From: an uncultured Oscillospiraceae bacterium
Lineage (GTDB): Bacteria; Bacillota; Clostridia; Oscillospirales; Oscillospiraceae
Direction: 5' to 3'
DNA length: 11,720 bases
Assembly: GCA_934659445.1 (NCBI GenBank)
Contig: CAKUHV010000052.1
Coordinates: 1 to 11,720 of the forward strand
Shown: in pieces, positions 5,859 through 11,720 of the stretch
How the letters are laid out: each line of letters opens with the position of its first letter
Numbering within the stretch: the stretch's first letter is position 1
Notes under the pieces: generated by a model
The model's input: only the letters and a program-made list of their open reading frames with translations
The model's database searches: none
Told to the model about the DNA's origin: nothing
Program-made: the position numbers and the translations under genes

Positions 5859-7598
5859 ATGGCGGAGGATACAGCCAGACATGACGCGGCCCGTGCGCCA
5901 TACAATTTTATCCCCTTTTCGGACAAGGTCCTGCTGCCGTATGACAGCCCCGAGCAGCTCCCGCCCCATGACAGGATGGCCCCCGGGCTGAAAATGGGGG
6001 AGATCCATGTGACCATGACGGCGGATACGCCGGTATTTGTGGGGGACGGGGGAAGACCGCCCCGCTTTTTCCGGGGGAGCGGAGGCAGATATACGCTGCC
6101 CGGCTCCACCATCCGGGGCATGGTCCGGGAGAATATGCAGATCCTCGGCTTTGGGCTGATGCGTCCGGACGAGGATATGAAGGACGTGCAGATCTATTTC
6201 AGAGATATGGCCTCCTGCGCCGGAGACAGCGACGACCCGCTGAAAAATTATTATCGGGCGGCGCTGGGTATCCGGATGGTGCCGGCGCAAGACGGAGGGC
6301 TGAAGGCGGTGCCCGTCGCGGTAAAGGCCGGCTATGTGAGACGGGAAAACGGAAGGTACAGACTGTACCCCTCGAAGCCCCCTCTGACGGTCCGGCGGGA
6401 TCATCCCGATGTGGAAACGCTCAGAGCGGAGGCCAGACAGGCGGGGGGCGGCATCCCAAGGGACAACGCCTGGACGGAGCAGGTCTTCTACCGGGCGGAG
6501 AACGGGAGGGTGACGAGAATATGCGGCGCGTATGAGGAGGGGACCCGGCGGGGCACCCTGATGTGTACGGGCCGGTGGGTGGGAAAAACGGCAAACCCAC
6601 TGTACCTGTTTCCGCCCGCGGACCGGGACCCGCTGTCCCTGAAGGAGGAGGACGTGCTGTCTTATCTGGAGGATCTGGAAAAGCGCAGCGCTGCTCTGGG
6701 CCGGAACAGGAGCTTCTGGGAGCTGCCCCGGGAGGGGCGGGAAAAGCCCGTGTTCTATGTGGAATACGAGGGGCATATCTACCTTGGTATGTCCCGCTTT
6801 CCGCGCATCGGCTACCGCTACCCCCTCTCCCGTGGACTGCCGGAGAGCCACCGGAACGCCGGAGACAAGGTGGACCTTCCCTATGCGATCCTGGGCTTTG
6901 CCCACAGGGACGGGGCCTATCGCTCCAGAGTGAGCTTCGGGGACTTTGCCGCAGAGGGGGACGGACTGCGGACGCAGGAGGCGTCCGTGGTCCTTATGGG
7001 GCCAAAGCCCAGCTATTACCCCGGCTATGTGGAGGGCGGAAAGCACTACAACAGCGAGAGCTTCCGCCTGCGGGGGTACAAGCAGTACTGGCTGAAGGAG
7101 GCGGAGCCGGCCGGGACCGGGGCCCCAAGGGCTGTGAGCATCCGTCCCCTGCCCCGGGGGACGAGGTTCGGCGGTGTGATTCGGTATAAAAATCTGACCG
7201 GGGAGGAGCTGGGGCTCCTTTTGTGGTGCCTGCGGCTGGAGGATGGGTGCTTTCAAAGTGTGGGCATGGCAAAGCCCTACGGATACGGACGGATGCGGCT
7301 GACTATCCAGAGCGTCCGGGAATTTGAGCCCGATACCCTCTATCGCGGGGGCTCCTTTCAGGCGCCGCCGTGGCGGGACGGCACGGAAAAGGTCGGGGAA
7401 TACATCGACAGATACCGCGCCTATGCCCGGCGGCAGCTTGACGAGCCCGGCCCGCTGGAGGAGAACGATGTGCTGCGGGACTTCTTTTATATGCGCAGCA
7501 CCATCCGGGAAAAGGACGAGACCCGGTATATGGAGCTGAAGGACTATTCCAGAAGGAAAACACTGCCGTCCGTGCGGAACGAGCGGAAAGGAAAATAA
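5859..7598 (+). CDS. Cas7-insertion RAMP protein (TIGR03986-like), type III-D effector subunit
   Basis: A 579-residue RAMP protein in which a single Cas7 fold is split by a large insertion. The N-terminal part has TPVFVGDGG (57-65) and YTLPGSTIRGMVRE (78-91), then FGLMRPDEDMKDVQIYFRD, typical of the TIGR03986 family. The Cas7 core resumes with AILGFAHRDG (343-352), VSFGDF (358-363), GGVIRYKNLTGEEL (438-451) and the glycine loop KPYGYGRMR (472-480). Residues of about 120-340 would be the insertion. In III-Dv this subunit sits towards the 3' guide end of the complex. I cannot name its catalytic aspartate; D63 is a candidate. ATG 5859 is two bases after the csx19 stop and is served by GGGGAGG (5847-5853). 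The frame is open upstream to 5721 but that stretch overlaps csx19 completely. The C-terminus (about 510-579) is charged and helical. Confidence 0.85.
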   Translation: MAEDTARHDAARAPYNFIPFSDKVLLPYDSPEQLPPHDRMAPGLKMGEIHVTMTADTPVFVGDGGRPPRFFRGSGGRYTLPGSTIRGMVRENMQILGFGLMRPDEDMKDVQIYFRDMASCAGDSDDPLKNYYRAALGIRMVPAQDGGLKAVPVAVKAGYVRRENGRYRLYPSKPPLTVRRDHPDVETLRAEARQAGGGIPRDNAWTEQVFYRAENGRVTRICGAYEEGTRRGTLMCTGRWVGKTANPLYLFPPADRDPLSLKEEDVLSYLEDLEKRSAALGRNRSFWELPREGREKPVFYVEYEGHIYLGMSRFPRIGYRYPLSRGLPESHRNAGDKVDLPYAILGFAHRDGAYRSRVSFGDFAAEGDGLRTQEASVVLMGPKPSYYPGYVEGGKHYNSESFRLRGYKQYWLKEAEPAGTGAPRAVSIRPLPRGTRFGGVIRYKNLTGEELGLLLWCLRLEDGCFQSVGMAKPYGYGRMRLTIQSVREFEPDTLYRGGSFQAPPWRDGTEKVGEYIDRYRAYARRQLDEPGPLEENDVLRDFFYMRSTIREKDETRYMELKDYSRRKTLPSVRNERKGK

Positions 7599-7600
7599 CT

Positions 7601-7626
7601 GCGGCGGGAGACTGTGGCCCCGCTGC
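7601..7626 (+). other. Weak stem-loop between effector and accessory genes
   Basis: GCGGCGGG (7601-7608) can pair with CCCGCTGC (7619-7626) through one G-U pair, leaving a 10-base loop. It fills most of the 41-base gap before the CARF-HEPN gene, the widest gap inside the operon. There is no T-run, so it is not a clear terminator. It could lower expression of the accessory genes or act as a processing site, or be chance in GC-rich DNA. Confidence 0.25.
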
Positions 7627-7639
7627 GAAAGGAGAGACT

Positions 7640-8983
7640 ATGGCCCGCAGGATCATTTTATTCCTCAGCGACTATAAAGAGGACGCCCGGGAGAAAAGCT
7701 ACCGCTGTCCCGTGGGAGAGAATGTCGCCGGGGTGCAGACCAACGAGGCCCCGGTGAAGTATCTGCTCCGGCAGTATGACAACGTAAAGGAGATCATCTG
7801 CATCGTAACGCCAAGGGCGAGGGCCACGGCGTGGGAGCTGTTCCGGGACAGGATCGCCGGGGAATACCCGGGCATCGAGCTGACGGAGATCCCCTATGAG
7901 GAGGGACAGGACTTTGCTGGGGCGCCGCTGGCCGGGATCATGGAGCGGGTCCGGGCCGGGGACGAGGTGCTGCTGGAGACCACCGGCGGGTTCCGCAACG
8001 CGGTGATGGACCTGCTGCTGCTCAGCCGTGTGCTGTCCTACACCGGGGTGAAGACCATAGGCGCGGTGTACAGCAGCCTTCAGAAGGCGGAGGTGGAGGA
8101 CCTGTCCCGCCTGATTGGGTCCTTCGAGCTGGTGGCCGGAATGCAGGAGCTGACCTCCTTCGGCAGCGCAAAGACGCTGCGCGCCTATTACGGCCAGACG
8201 GAGGACGCCAGGATCTGCGGCCTGCTGACCGCCATGGAGGACCTGTATGAGACCATCTCCCTGTGCAGAACCAAGCAGATCGACGGATGTATGCGCGCGT
8301 TCAACCAGGCCCTGACGGCGGCGGAGCGCTGCTCAGACCCGATGATGCGCCAGCTGCTGCCCGCCTTCCGGGCGAAGTTCGGCCAGGAACTGACCACCCT
8401 GAGCCTGATCGAGTGGTGCGTACACAGCGGGATGCTGCAGCAGGCGGTGACCATCTATACGGAGCGCATCCCCGCCTATATCATCCAATGCGGATACCTG
8501 CTCCGGGTCACGGAGTTTGCGTGGGCGCCGAAGGTGCAGGAATATGAGGATGCCGCGGCGGCGCAGTTTGTGCGGGGCTTCCTCACACTGTCCAAAAAAT
8601 ACCGGCCCAGGGGGATGACCGAGCCGCCCCGGGCCCCCAGCGACAGCTCACCCATGGTCTACGTGGATACCATCAGGCATCTGGAGGGGATGCACCGGCT
8701 GGGCCAGTGGAACCGCTACGGCAACTTCTTCGGCTATCAGCTGCTGTGCCCCGTTTCGCAGATGCAGCAGGTCTGCCGGGATTATCTGTATGTAAAAACG
8801 GTGCGGAACATGATGAACCACGCCAACGACGCCGCCACCCAGGACCAGAAGGAGCTGTCGGAGTATCTGGTGGGCTGCGGCTATGTGCCGCTGGAGAGCG
8901 TGTCGGCCGGGGACCTGAGACAGGTCATCCTGCGGGGCGTGCAGGATCTGAAGCCGAGAGAGGGAAAGGAGCAAGTCCATTGA
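7640..8983 (+). CDS. CARF-HEPN ribonuclease (Csx1/Csm6-like), cyclic-oligoadenylate-activated effector
   Basis: This 447-residue protein has the layout of the ancillary ribonucleases of type III systems. The N-terminal CARF-like Rossmann domain (about 1-190) opens with RRIILFLSDY, has a QTNEAPVKYLL segment (33-43) and carries the ligand-loop motif ETTGGFR at 113-119, of the Csx1/TM1812 kind. The helical C-terminal part (about 200-447) ends in RNMMNH, an R-x4-H HEPN motif with R389 and H394. In the family, cyclic oligoadenylate made by Cas10 binds the dimeric CARF domains and switches on HEPN cleavage of single-stranded RNA, causing dormancy or death of the infected cell. ATG 7640 is well placed behind AAAGGAG (7628-7634). 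The gene ends overlapping the next start codon. Which ring size activates it cannot be read from the sequence. Confidence 0.87.
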   Translation: MARRIILFLSDYKEDAREKSYRCPVGENVAGVQTNEAPVKYLLRQYDNVKEIICIVTPRARATAWELFRDRIAGEYPGIELTEIPYEEGQDFAGAPLAGIMERVRAGDEVLLETTGGFRNAVMDLLLLSRVLSYTGVKTIGAVYSSLQKAEVEDLSRLIGSFELVAGMQELTSFGSAKTLRAYYGQTEDARICGLLTAMEDLYETISLCRTKQIDGCMRAFNQALTAAERCSDPMMRQLLPAFRAKFGQELTTLSLIEWCVHSGMLQQAVTIYTERIPAYIIQCGYLLRVTEFAWAPKVQEYEDAAAAQFVRGFLTLSKKYRPRGMTEPPRAPSDSSPMVYVDTIRHLEGMHRLGQWNRYGNFFGYQLLCPVSQMQQVCRDYLYVKTVRNMMNHANDAATQDQKELSEYLVGCGYVPLESVSAGDLRQVILRGVQDLKPREGKEQVH

Positions 8984-9609
8984 AGAAGTTTATCACCGTG
9001 ATCCCCCTTCAGGTGCAGGGGCAGCTGCGCCGGTATCACTACCAGGCCGTTGACAACAGCAGACTGCAGATGGACGGGCCCACCAGCTTTCCCATTCTGA
9101 CGGCGGTGAACGGCTATGTGCAGCCGGGGGAGGAATTCCGCCTGCTGGCCATCGCCGCGGACAGCGAGGACGGCCGGCGCAACTGCGCGGTGCTGCAAGG
9201 CGAGCTGGAGGAGCTGTGCCGGACGAAGGGGTGCCCCTGCCCCCGGATCGAGACGATCTCCGCGCCGGAGGACGAGCGGGCGGCATCCCATATCGCCGCG
9301 TTTCAAAGGCTGATCGCCTGTGCGGACGACGAGGACGAGCTTTTTGTCTGCGTCACCTACGGGACGAAGCTCCTTTCCCAGACGGTTCTTATGGCGGTGC
9401 AGTACGCCTATCAGGCGAAGAAAAACACCTCCATCTCCTGCGTGGTATACGGCCAGATCGACCGCAGCGGGGGGCGGGAGCCGCAGCTGTGGACGGCGCG
9501 GATCTACGACGAGACGGCCCTGCTCCAGCTGGGGGAGATCGTGCGCGTTCTGGTGCAGCGGGGAACGGCGGATCCCAGAGCGGCCGTGGACGAGATCCTC
9601 TCCCTGTGA
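8980..9609 (+). CDS. Stand-alone CARF protein (TM1812 family), no effector domain
   Basis: A 209-residue protein starting MKKFITVIPLQVQGQL. It has the beta-alpha pattern of a CARF domain, with FVCVTYGTK at 122-130 in the place of the usual TGG-type ligand loop and a strand plus helix SCVVYGQ (153-159). This resembles the shorter TM1812-type Cas proteins. Nothing is left over for a HEPN, nuclease or DNA-binding domain. It could sense cyclic oligoadenylate and act on a partner, or degrade it as a ring nuclease. TTG 8980 overlaps the preceding stop (TTGA) and lies eight bases after AAAGGAG (8965-8971). The frame is open back to 8707, but that part would overlap the CARF-HEPN gene in another frame and does not look like protein. 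It is immediately followed by the sigma-like gene. Confidence 0.75.
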   Translation: MKKFITVIPLQVQGQLRRYHYQAVDNSRLQMDGPTSFPILTAVNGYVQPGEEFRLLAIAADSEDGRRNCAVLQGELEELCRTKGCPCPRIETISAPEDERAASHIAAFQRLIACADDEDELFVCVTYGTKLLSQTVLMAVQYAYQAKKNTSISCVVYGQIDRSGGREPQLWTARIYDETALLQLGEIVRVLVQRGTADPRAAVDEILSL

Positions 9610-9624
9610 AGGGGGGCGGCTGCC

Positions 9625-10440
9625 ATGCGGGATAAACGAAAAGAGGCGCGCCTGAACCAGGCTGTCTGCCGCTGGAAGCAGGGGGACGCGGACCGGAAGG
9701 ACGCCCTGCGGGGGGAGATCTTCCTGCTCGCCTTCGAACTGTATGACGACGGGAGCGAGCGCTTTCTGTCCGTCCTTCAGGAGACCCTGACCAATTACGC
9801 CCCGGAGAAGGGGCCCTTTTCCAACTACTTCGCCTTTGTCTACGGGCGCAGGAGGAACGACAGCTTTGACGACCTGCTGGGCCGCACGCAGCAGGTGGAC
9901 AGTCTGGACCAGCCCGTGGGGGAGGAGGAGAGCGTCAGCCTTGGGGACGTCTGTGCGGCGCCGGACGATATGCGGCCGGAGCTGCGCTGCGAGGCGGAGG
10001 CCCCTCTGGCGGAGCTGACGGCCCAGGTGCTGAACTTTGCCCAGCGCCACCGGGGACAGGCGGCGAACCAGCGGCGCCGGGAGTGGTTCCGCCTGTTTTA
10101 CACCGAGGACATGACGCAGGCCCTCAAGCTCATGCCGCTTTCCTTTCTTCACGAGCGGGACGTGTTTCAGGCCATGAAGCTGCCCTATCTGGACTACTAT
10201 ATGGCGGCGATCTGCCGCACGGGGCCACAGATCGCTGTGACTCCCCTGAAGCCCTACTCCGCCGTGGTGCCCCAGCGGGCGGGAACGGATACGGAGACGC
10301 CGGTCCCCCTTCCGGCGGACGTGTCCCTGAGCTACAAATACCTGTGCGAGGGGGAGCGGGTGGGCGCCTCCGCCCGCAGCGAGCAGTACAAGTGGTATAA
10401 GCGGGAAAAAGAAACGATCAGGGAGATGCTGCGATGCTGA
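9625..10440 (+). CDS. Sigma-70-like protein encoded inside the CRISPR operon
   Basis: The 271 residues begin like sigma region 2: AVCRWKQGDADRKDALRGE (13-31), then NYAPEKGPFSNYFAFVYGRR (57-76), which matches the Y-x-PEKG-FSTY core of region 2, followed by NDSFDDLL. Residues 93-115 (SLDQPVGEEESVSLGDV...) match the linker that follows region 2 in many sigma factors. The middle (about 125-230, including REWFRLFYTEDMTQAL) is not ordinary region 4. The C-terminus (about 234-270), with CEGERVGASARSEQYKWYKR, could be a diverged helix-turn-helix. I infer that it binds RNA polymerase, DNA or both. ATG 9625 follows AAGGGGGG (9609-9616) at eight bases. The gene is 15 bases after the stand-alone CARF gene and overlaps cas6 by 7 bp, so it is a fixed part of the operon. 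Its activity and promoter targets are unknown. Confidence 0.6.
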   Translation: MRDKRKEARLNQAVCRWKQGDADRKDALRGEIFLLAFELYDDGSERFLSVLQETLTNYAPEKGPFSNYFAFVYGRRRNDSFDDLLGRTQQVDSLDQPVGEEESVSLGDVCAAPDDMRPELRCEAEAPLAELTAQVLNFAQRHRGQAANQRRREWFRLFYTEDMTQALKLMPLSFLHERDVFQAMKLPYLDYYMAAICRTGPQIAVTPLKPYSAVVPQRAGTDTETPVPLPADVSLSYKYLCEGERVGASARSEQYKWYKREKETIREMLRC

Positions 10441-11180
10441 CCCAATACCAACTGACCCTGTGCCCGGAGCAGCCGTGCCGGCCGCGGGCGGAGTGGGCCT
10501 ATCCCCTTTACGCCGCGCTGCTGGCCCGGACGCCCGGGGACTTTGCCGGCCGTGTCCATCAGGACGGGGTGACGCCGGTGAGCCAGTATTTGACCGGCAC
10601 GGAGCAGGCCCTGCGGTGGACCGTCAGTCTGCTGGGGGAGGAGAGCGAGCGGACGCTGTCGCCGGTGCTGGAGCGGCTGGACTGTATCCGGCTGGAGCGG
10701 GACCGGGTTACGCTGCGCACGGAGCGGATCGACTGCCGCACGATCCGGGACGTGGACGGGCTGTTTGCCTGTTCTGCGGGGGCGGCCCCCCTCCACCGGC
10801 TGTGCTTTGTCACGGCGGGCTGCTTCAAAAGTCGGGGGCAGTATCTGCCGCTGCCCACAGCCCGGCTGATCGTGCAGAGCCTGATGAAAAAGTGGAACGG
10901 CTGCATCCCGGACTGCCCCATTGAGGACGAGGACGGGCAGGGCATGGAGGCGCTGGCCGCGGGGCTGCGCCCCCGGAGCTTCCAGCTGTACAGCCGGGAC
11001 TATGTTCTGAAGGGCAGTCCCATCCCCGGCTTTGTGGGGGAGCTGACGCTGGAAAACCGGCTGAAGGGCTTTCACCGGGAGCTGGCGAACGCCCTGCTGT
11101 GCTTTGCGTCCTTTTCCGGCGTGGGGATCAAGACAGCGCTGGGCATGGGCGGCGTGGAGCATATGGATATGATGGGATAG
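10434..11180 (+). CDS. cas6: Cas6 CRISPR RNA-processing endoribonuclease
   Basis: Cas6 cuts the long CRISPR transcript within each repeat to release guide RNAs for the effector. The 248-residue protein has the usual family length. Its N-terminal ferredoxin-like half contains GRVHQDGVTPVSQYL (39-53), where H42 is a candidate catalytic histidine. The C-terminal half contains IPGFVGELTL (197-206) and the diagnostic glycine-rich loop FSGVGIKTALGMGG (227-240). ATG 10434 overlaps the sigma-like gene's stop and follows GGGAGA (10421-10426) at seven bases. It is the last gene before the operon terminator. The array it would process lies outside the window. Confidence 0.92.
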   Translation: MLTQYQLTLCPEQPCRPRAEWAYPLYAALLARTPGDFAGRVHQDGVTPVSQYLTGTEQALRWTVSLLGEESERTLSPVLERLDCIRLERDRVTLRTERIDCRTIRDVDGLFACSAGAAPLHRLCFVTAGCFKSRGQYLPLPTARLIVQSLMKKWNGCIPDCPIEDEDGQGMEALAAGLRPRSFQLYSRDYVLKGSPIPGFVGELTLENRLKGFHRELANALLCFASFSGVGIKTALGMGGVEHMDMMG

Positions 11181-11217
11181 CGGCTCAGCTTGACGAAAAG
11201 GACTTTTTCGACAGTCT

Positions 11218-11252
11218 CAGCGCCCCCGGCCATGGCCGGGGGCGCTGCTTTT
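11218..11252 (+). terminator. Intrinsic terminator of the cas operon
   Basis: Bases 11218-11247 form a 30-bp perfect GC-rich palindrome with centre GGCCATGGCC, directly followed by CTTTT. It lies about 38 bp past the cas6 stop. A small AT stem (CGAAAA 11194-11199 with TTTTCG 11205-11210) precedes it. The T-run is short, so some read-through into the small downstream gene is possible. Confidence 0.8.
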
Positions 11253-11302
11253 GCCCTGAATTTTTCCGGGAAAGGGGCGATAGGACAGTGAGAGAACGCT
11301 TG

Positions 11303-11311
11303 AAGGAGGTG
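11303..11311 (+). promoter_or_regulatory. Strong ribosome binding site deciding the start at 11318
   Basis: AAGGAGGTG is close to a full match to the anti-Shine-Dalgarno sequence and lies six bases before ATG 11318. The same frame is open upstream as far as 11099, across the terminator and the end of cas6, so this site is what fixes the start. GTG 11289 is upstream of it and has no such site. Confidence 0.8.
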
Positions 11312-11317
11312 AGGAAG

Positions 11318-11674
11318 ATGAAGAAGGTGCTCTGGGTGTCCCGGCACGAGATGACGCCGGAGCAGCGCGCCGATCTGGAGCGCATCATGGGCGGCGTACA
11401 GCTGCTGCCCTGGCGGGAGACGGTGACCGATGTGGCCCGGCTGGCGCCGCTGGTGCGGCGGGCGGACGCTGTGGCGGCTGTGCTGCCGCCGGAGCTGCTG
11501 GAGCAGCTGCTGGCCCTGGCCCAGGACAAGCCGGTGCTGTGCGCAGTAAACCGGCGCAGGGCCACCGGGCGCTTCTGCACCCTGCCCGACGGGCGGCAGG
11601 AGCAGGAGTTCGCCTACGTCCACGGGGGGTGGGAGCAGCTGCTGCGTCTGGACATCCGGAAGCGGCGGCTGTGA
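11318..11674 (+). CDS. Small Rossmann-like protein, possible Csx15/Csx16/Csx20-type ring nuclease relative
   Basis: The 118-residue protein opens with KKVLWVSRHEMTPEQRADLERI (2-23 in outline), that is a strand, an SRH turn and a T-x-x-Q helix. Alternating strands and helices follow (ADAVAAVLP 49-57, DKPVLCAV 70-77), then a charged end GWEQLLRLDIRKRRL. This is a compact alpha/beta protein without signal peptide or membrane segment. The opening recalls Csx15 and Csx20 (S-H then T-x-x-Q) and Csx16 (SRH), small type III-associated proteins, some reported as ring nucleases. Similar proteins also occur, as I recall, on mobile elements with no CRISPR system, so the link rests on weak similarity and position. 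It lies beyond the cas operon terminator with its own strong ribosome binding site. No clear promoter is visible between 11253 and 11300. Confidence 0.6.
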   Translation: MKKVLWVSRHEMTPEQRADLERIMGGVQLLPWRETVTDVARLAPLVRRADAVAAVLPPELLEQLLALAQDKPVLCAVNRRRATGRFCTLPDGRQEQEFAYVHGGWEQLLRLDIRKRRL

Positions 11675-11693
11675 GCCGCCTCCTTTTTGTTTT
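11664..11693 (+). terminator. Intrinsic terminator overlapping the stop codon of the small gene
   Basis: GGCGGCT (11664-11670), loop GTG and AGCCGCC (11674-11680) form a 7-bp perfect stem followed by TCCTTTTTGTTTT. The stop codon TGA is in the loop and first stem base. This is a convincing rho-independent terminator and closes the small transcription unit. The remaining bases to 11720 show nothing clear. Confidence 0.85.
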
Positions 11694-11720
11694 ACGGTCA
11701 TACGGCATCCTATAAAAAGG

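Noticed and set aside
8707..8979. Open frame extending the stand-alone CARF protein about 90 residues upstream
   Set aside because: It lies wholly within the CARF-HEPN gene in another frame, its Gly/Pro/Arg-rich translation looks random, and TTG 8980 has a well-spaced ribosome binding site.
11190..11218. TTGACG as a possible -35 box after cas6
   Set aside because: No TATAAT-like sequence lies 15-19 bases downstream; the site runs straight into the operon terminator.
11099..11317. Upstream extension of the small right-hand gene
   Set aside because: It would run through the end of cas6 and the operon terminator hairpin; AAGGAGGTG before ATG 11318 clearly marks the start.

Overview
The window reads as a GC-rich, spore-forming Firmicute, most likely a gut Oscillospiraceae/Clostridia-type bacterium. 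The reasons are high-GC coding, strong Shine-Dalgarno sites with tight gene overlaps, and a sporulation sigma factor fragment of the SigK/SigE kind. All convincing genes are on the + strand. Assignments come from reading motifs in the sequence; no database search was possible.

Left edge (1-570): the last 33 codons of an unidentified gene run into the 3' half of a sigK-like sporulation sigma gene. Sigma homology begins abruptly at an AATGA pentamer (99-103), and the upstream gene's stop codon lies inside it. This is the arrangement expected where a 'skin' (sigma-K intervening) element splits sigK, so the window probably starts just inside such an element. A 42-bp perfect palindrome follows the sigma gene.

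Centre (about 695-11250): a nine-gene type III CRISPR-Cas operon behind a near-consensus promoter (TTGAAA, 16 bp, extended -10 TATAAT) and closed by a GC-rich hairpin with a T-run. The order is cas10, cas7-5-11 fusion, cas7-2x, csx19, cas7-insertion, CARF-HEPN ribonuclease, stand-alone CARF protein, sigma-factor-like protein, cas6. The first five match the subunit set of the type III-Dv (fused-subunit III-D) effector known from Synechocystis. Cas6 would make the guides. The HD-less Cas10 with an AGDD cyclase loop would make cyclic oligoadenylate on target RNA binding, and the CARF-HEPN protein would answer as a ribonuclease. Unusually, a second CARF protein without an effector domain is followed by a protein resembling sigma-70 region 2, which suggests a signal-controlled transcriptional branch. 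No CRISPR array, cas1 or cas2 is in the window.

Right edge (11250-11720): a separate small gene with a strong ribosome binding site encodes a 118-residue Rossmann-like protein that superficially resembles the small Csx15/Csx16/Csx20 (ring nuclease) proteins, followed by its own terminator. Nothing else is recognisable in the last ~30 bases.
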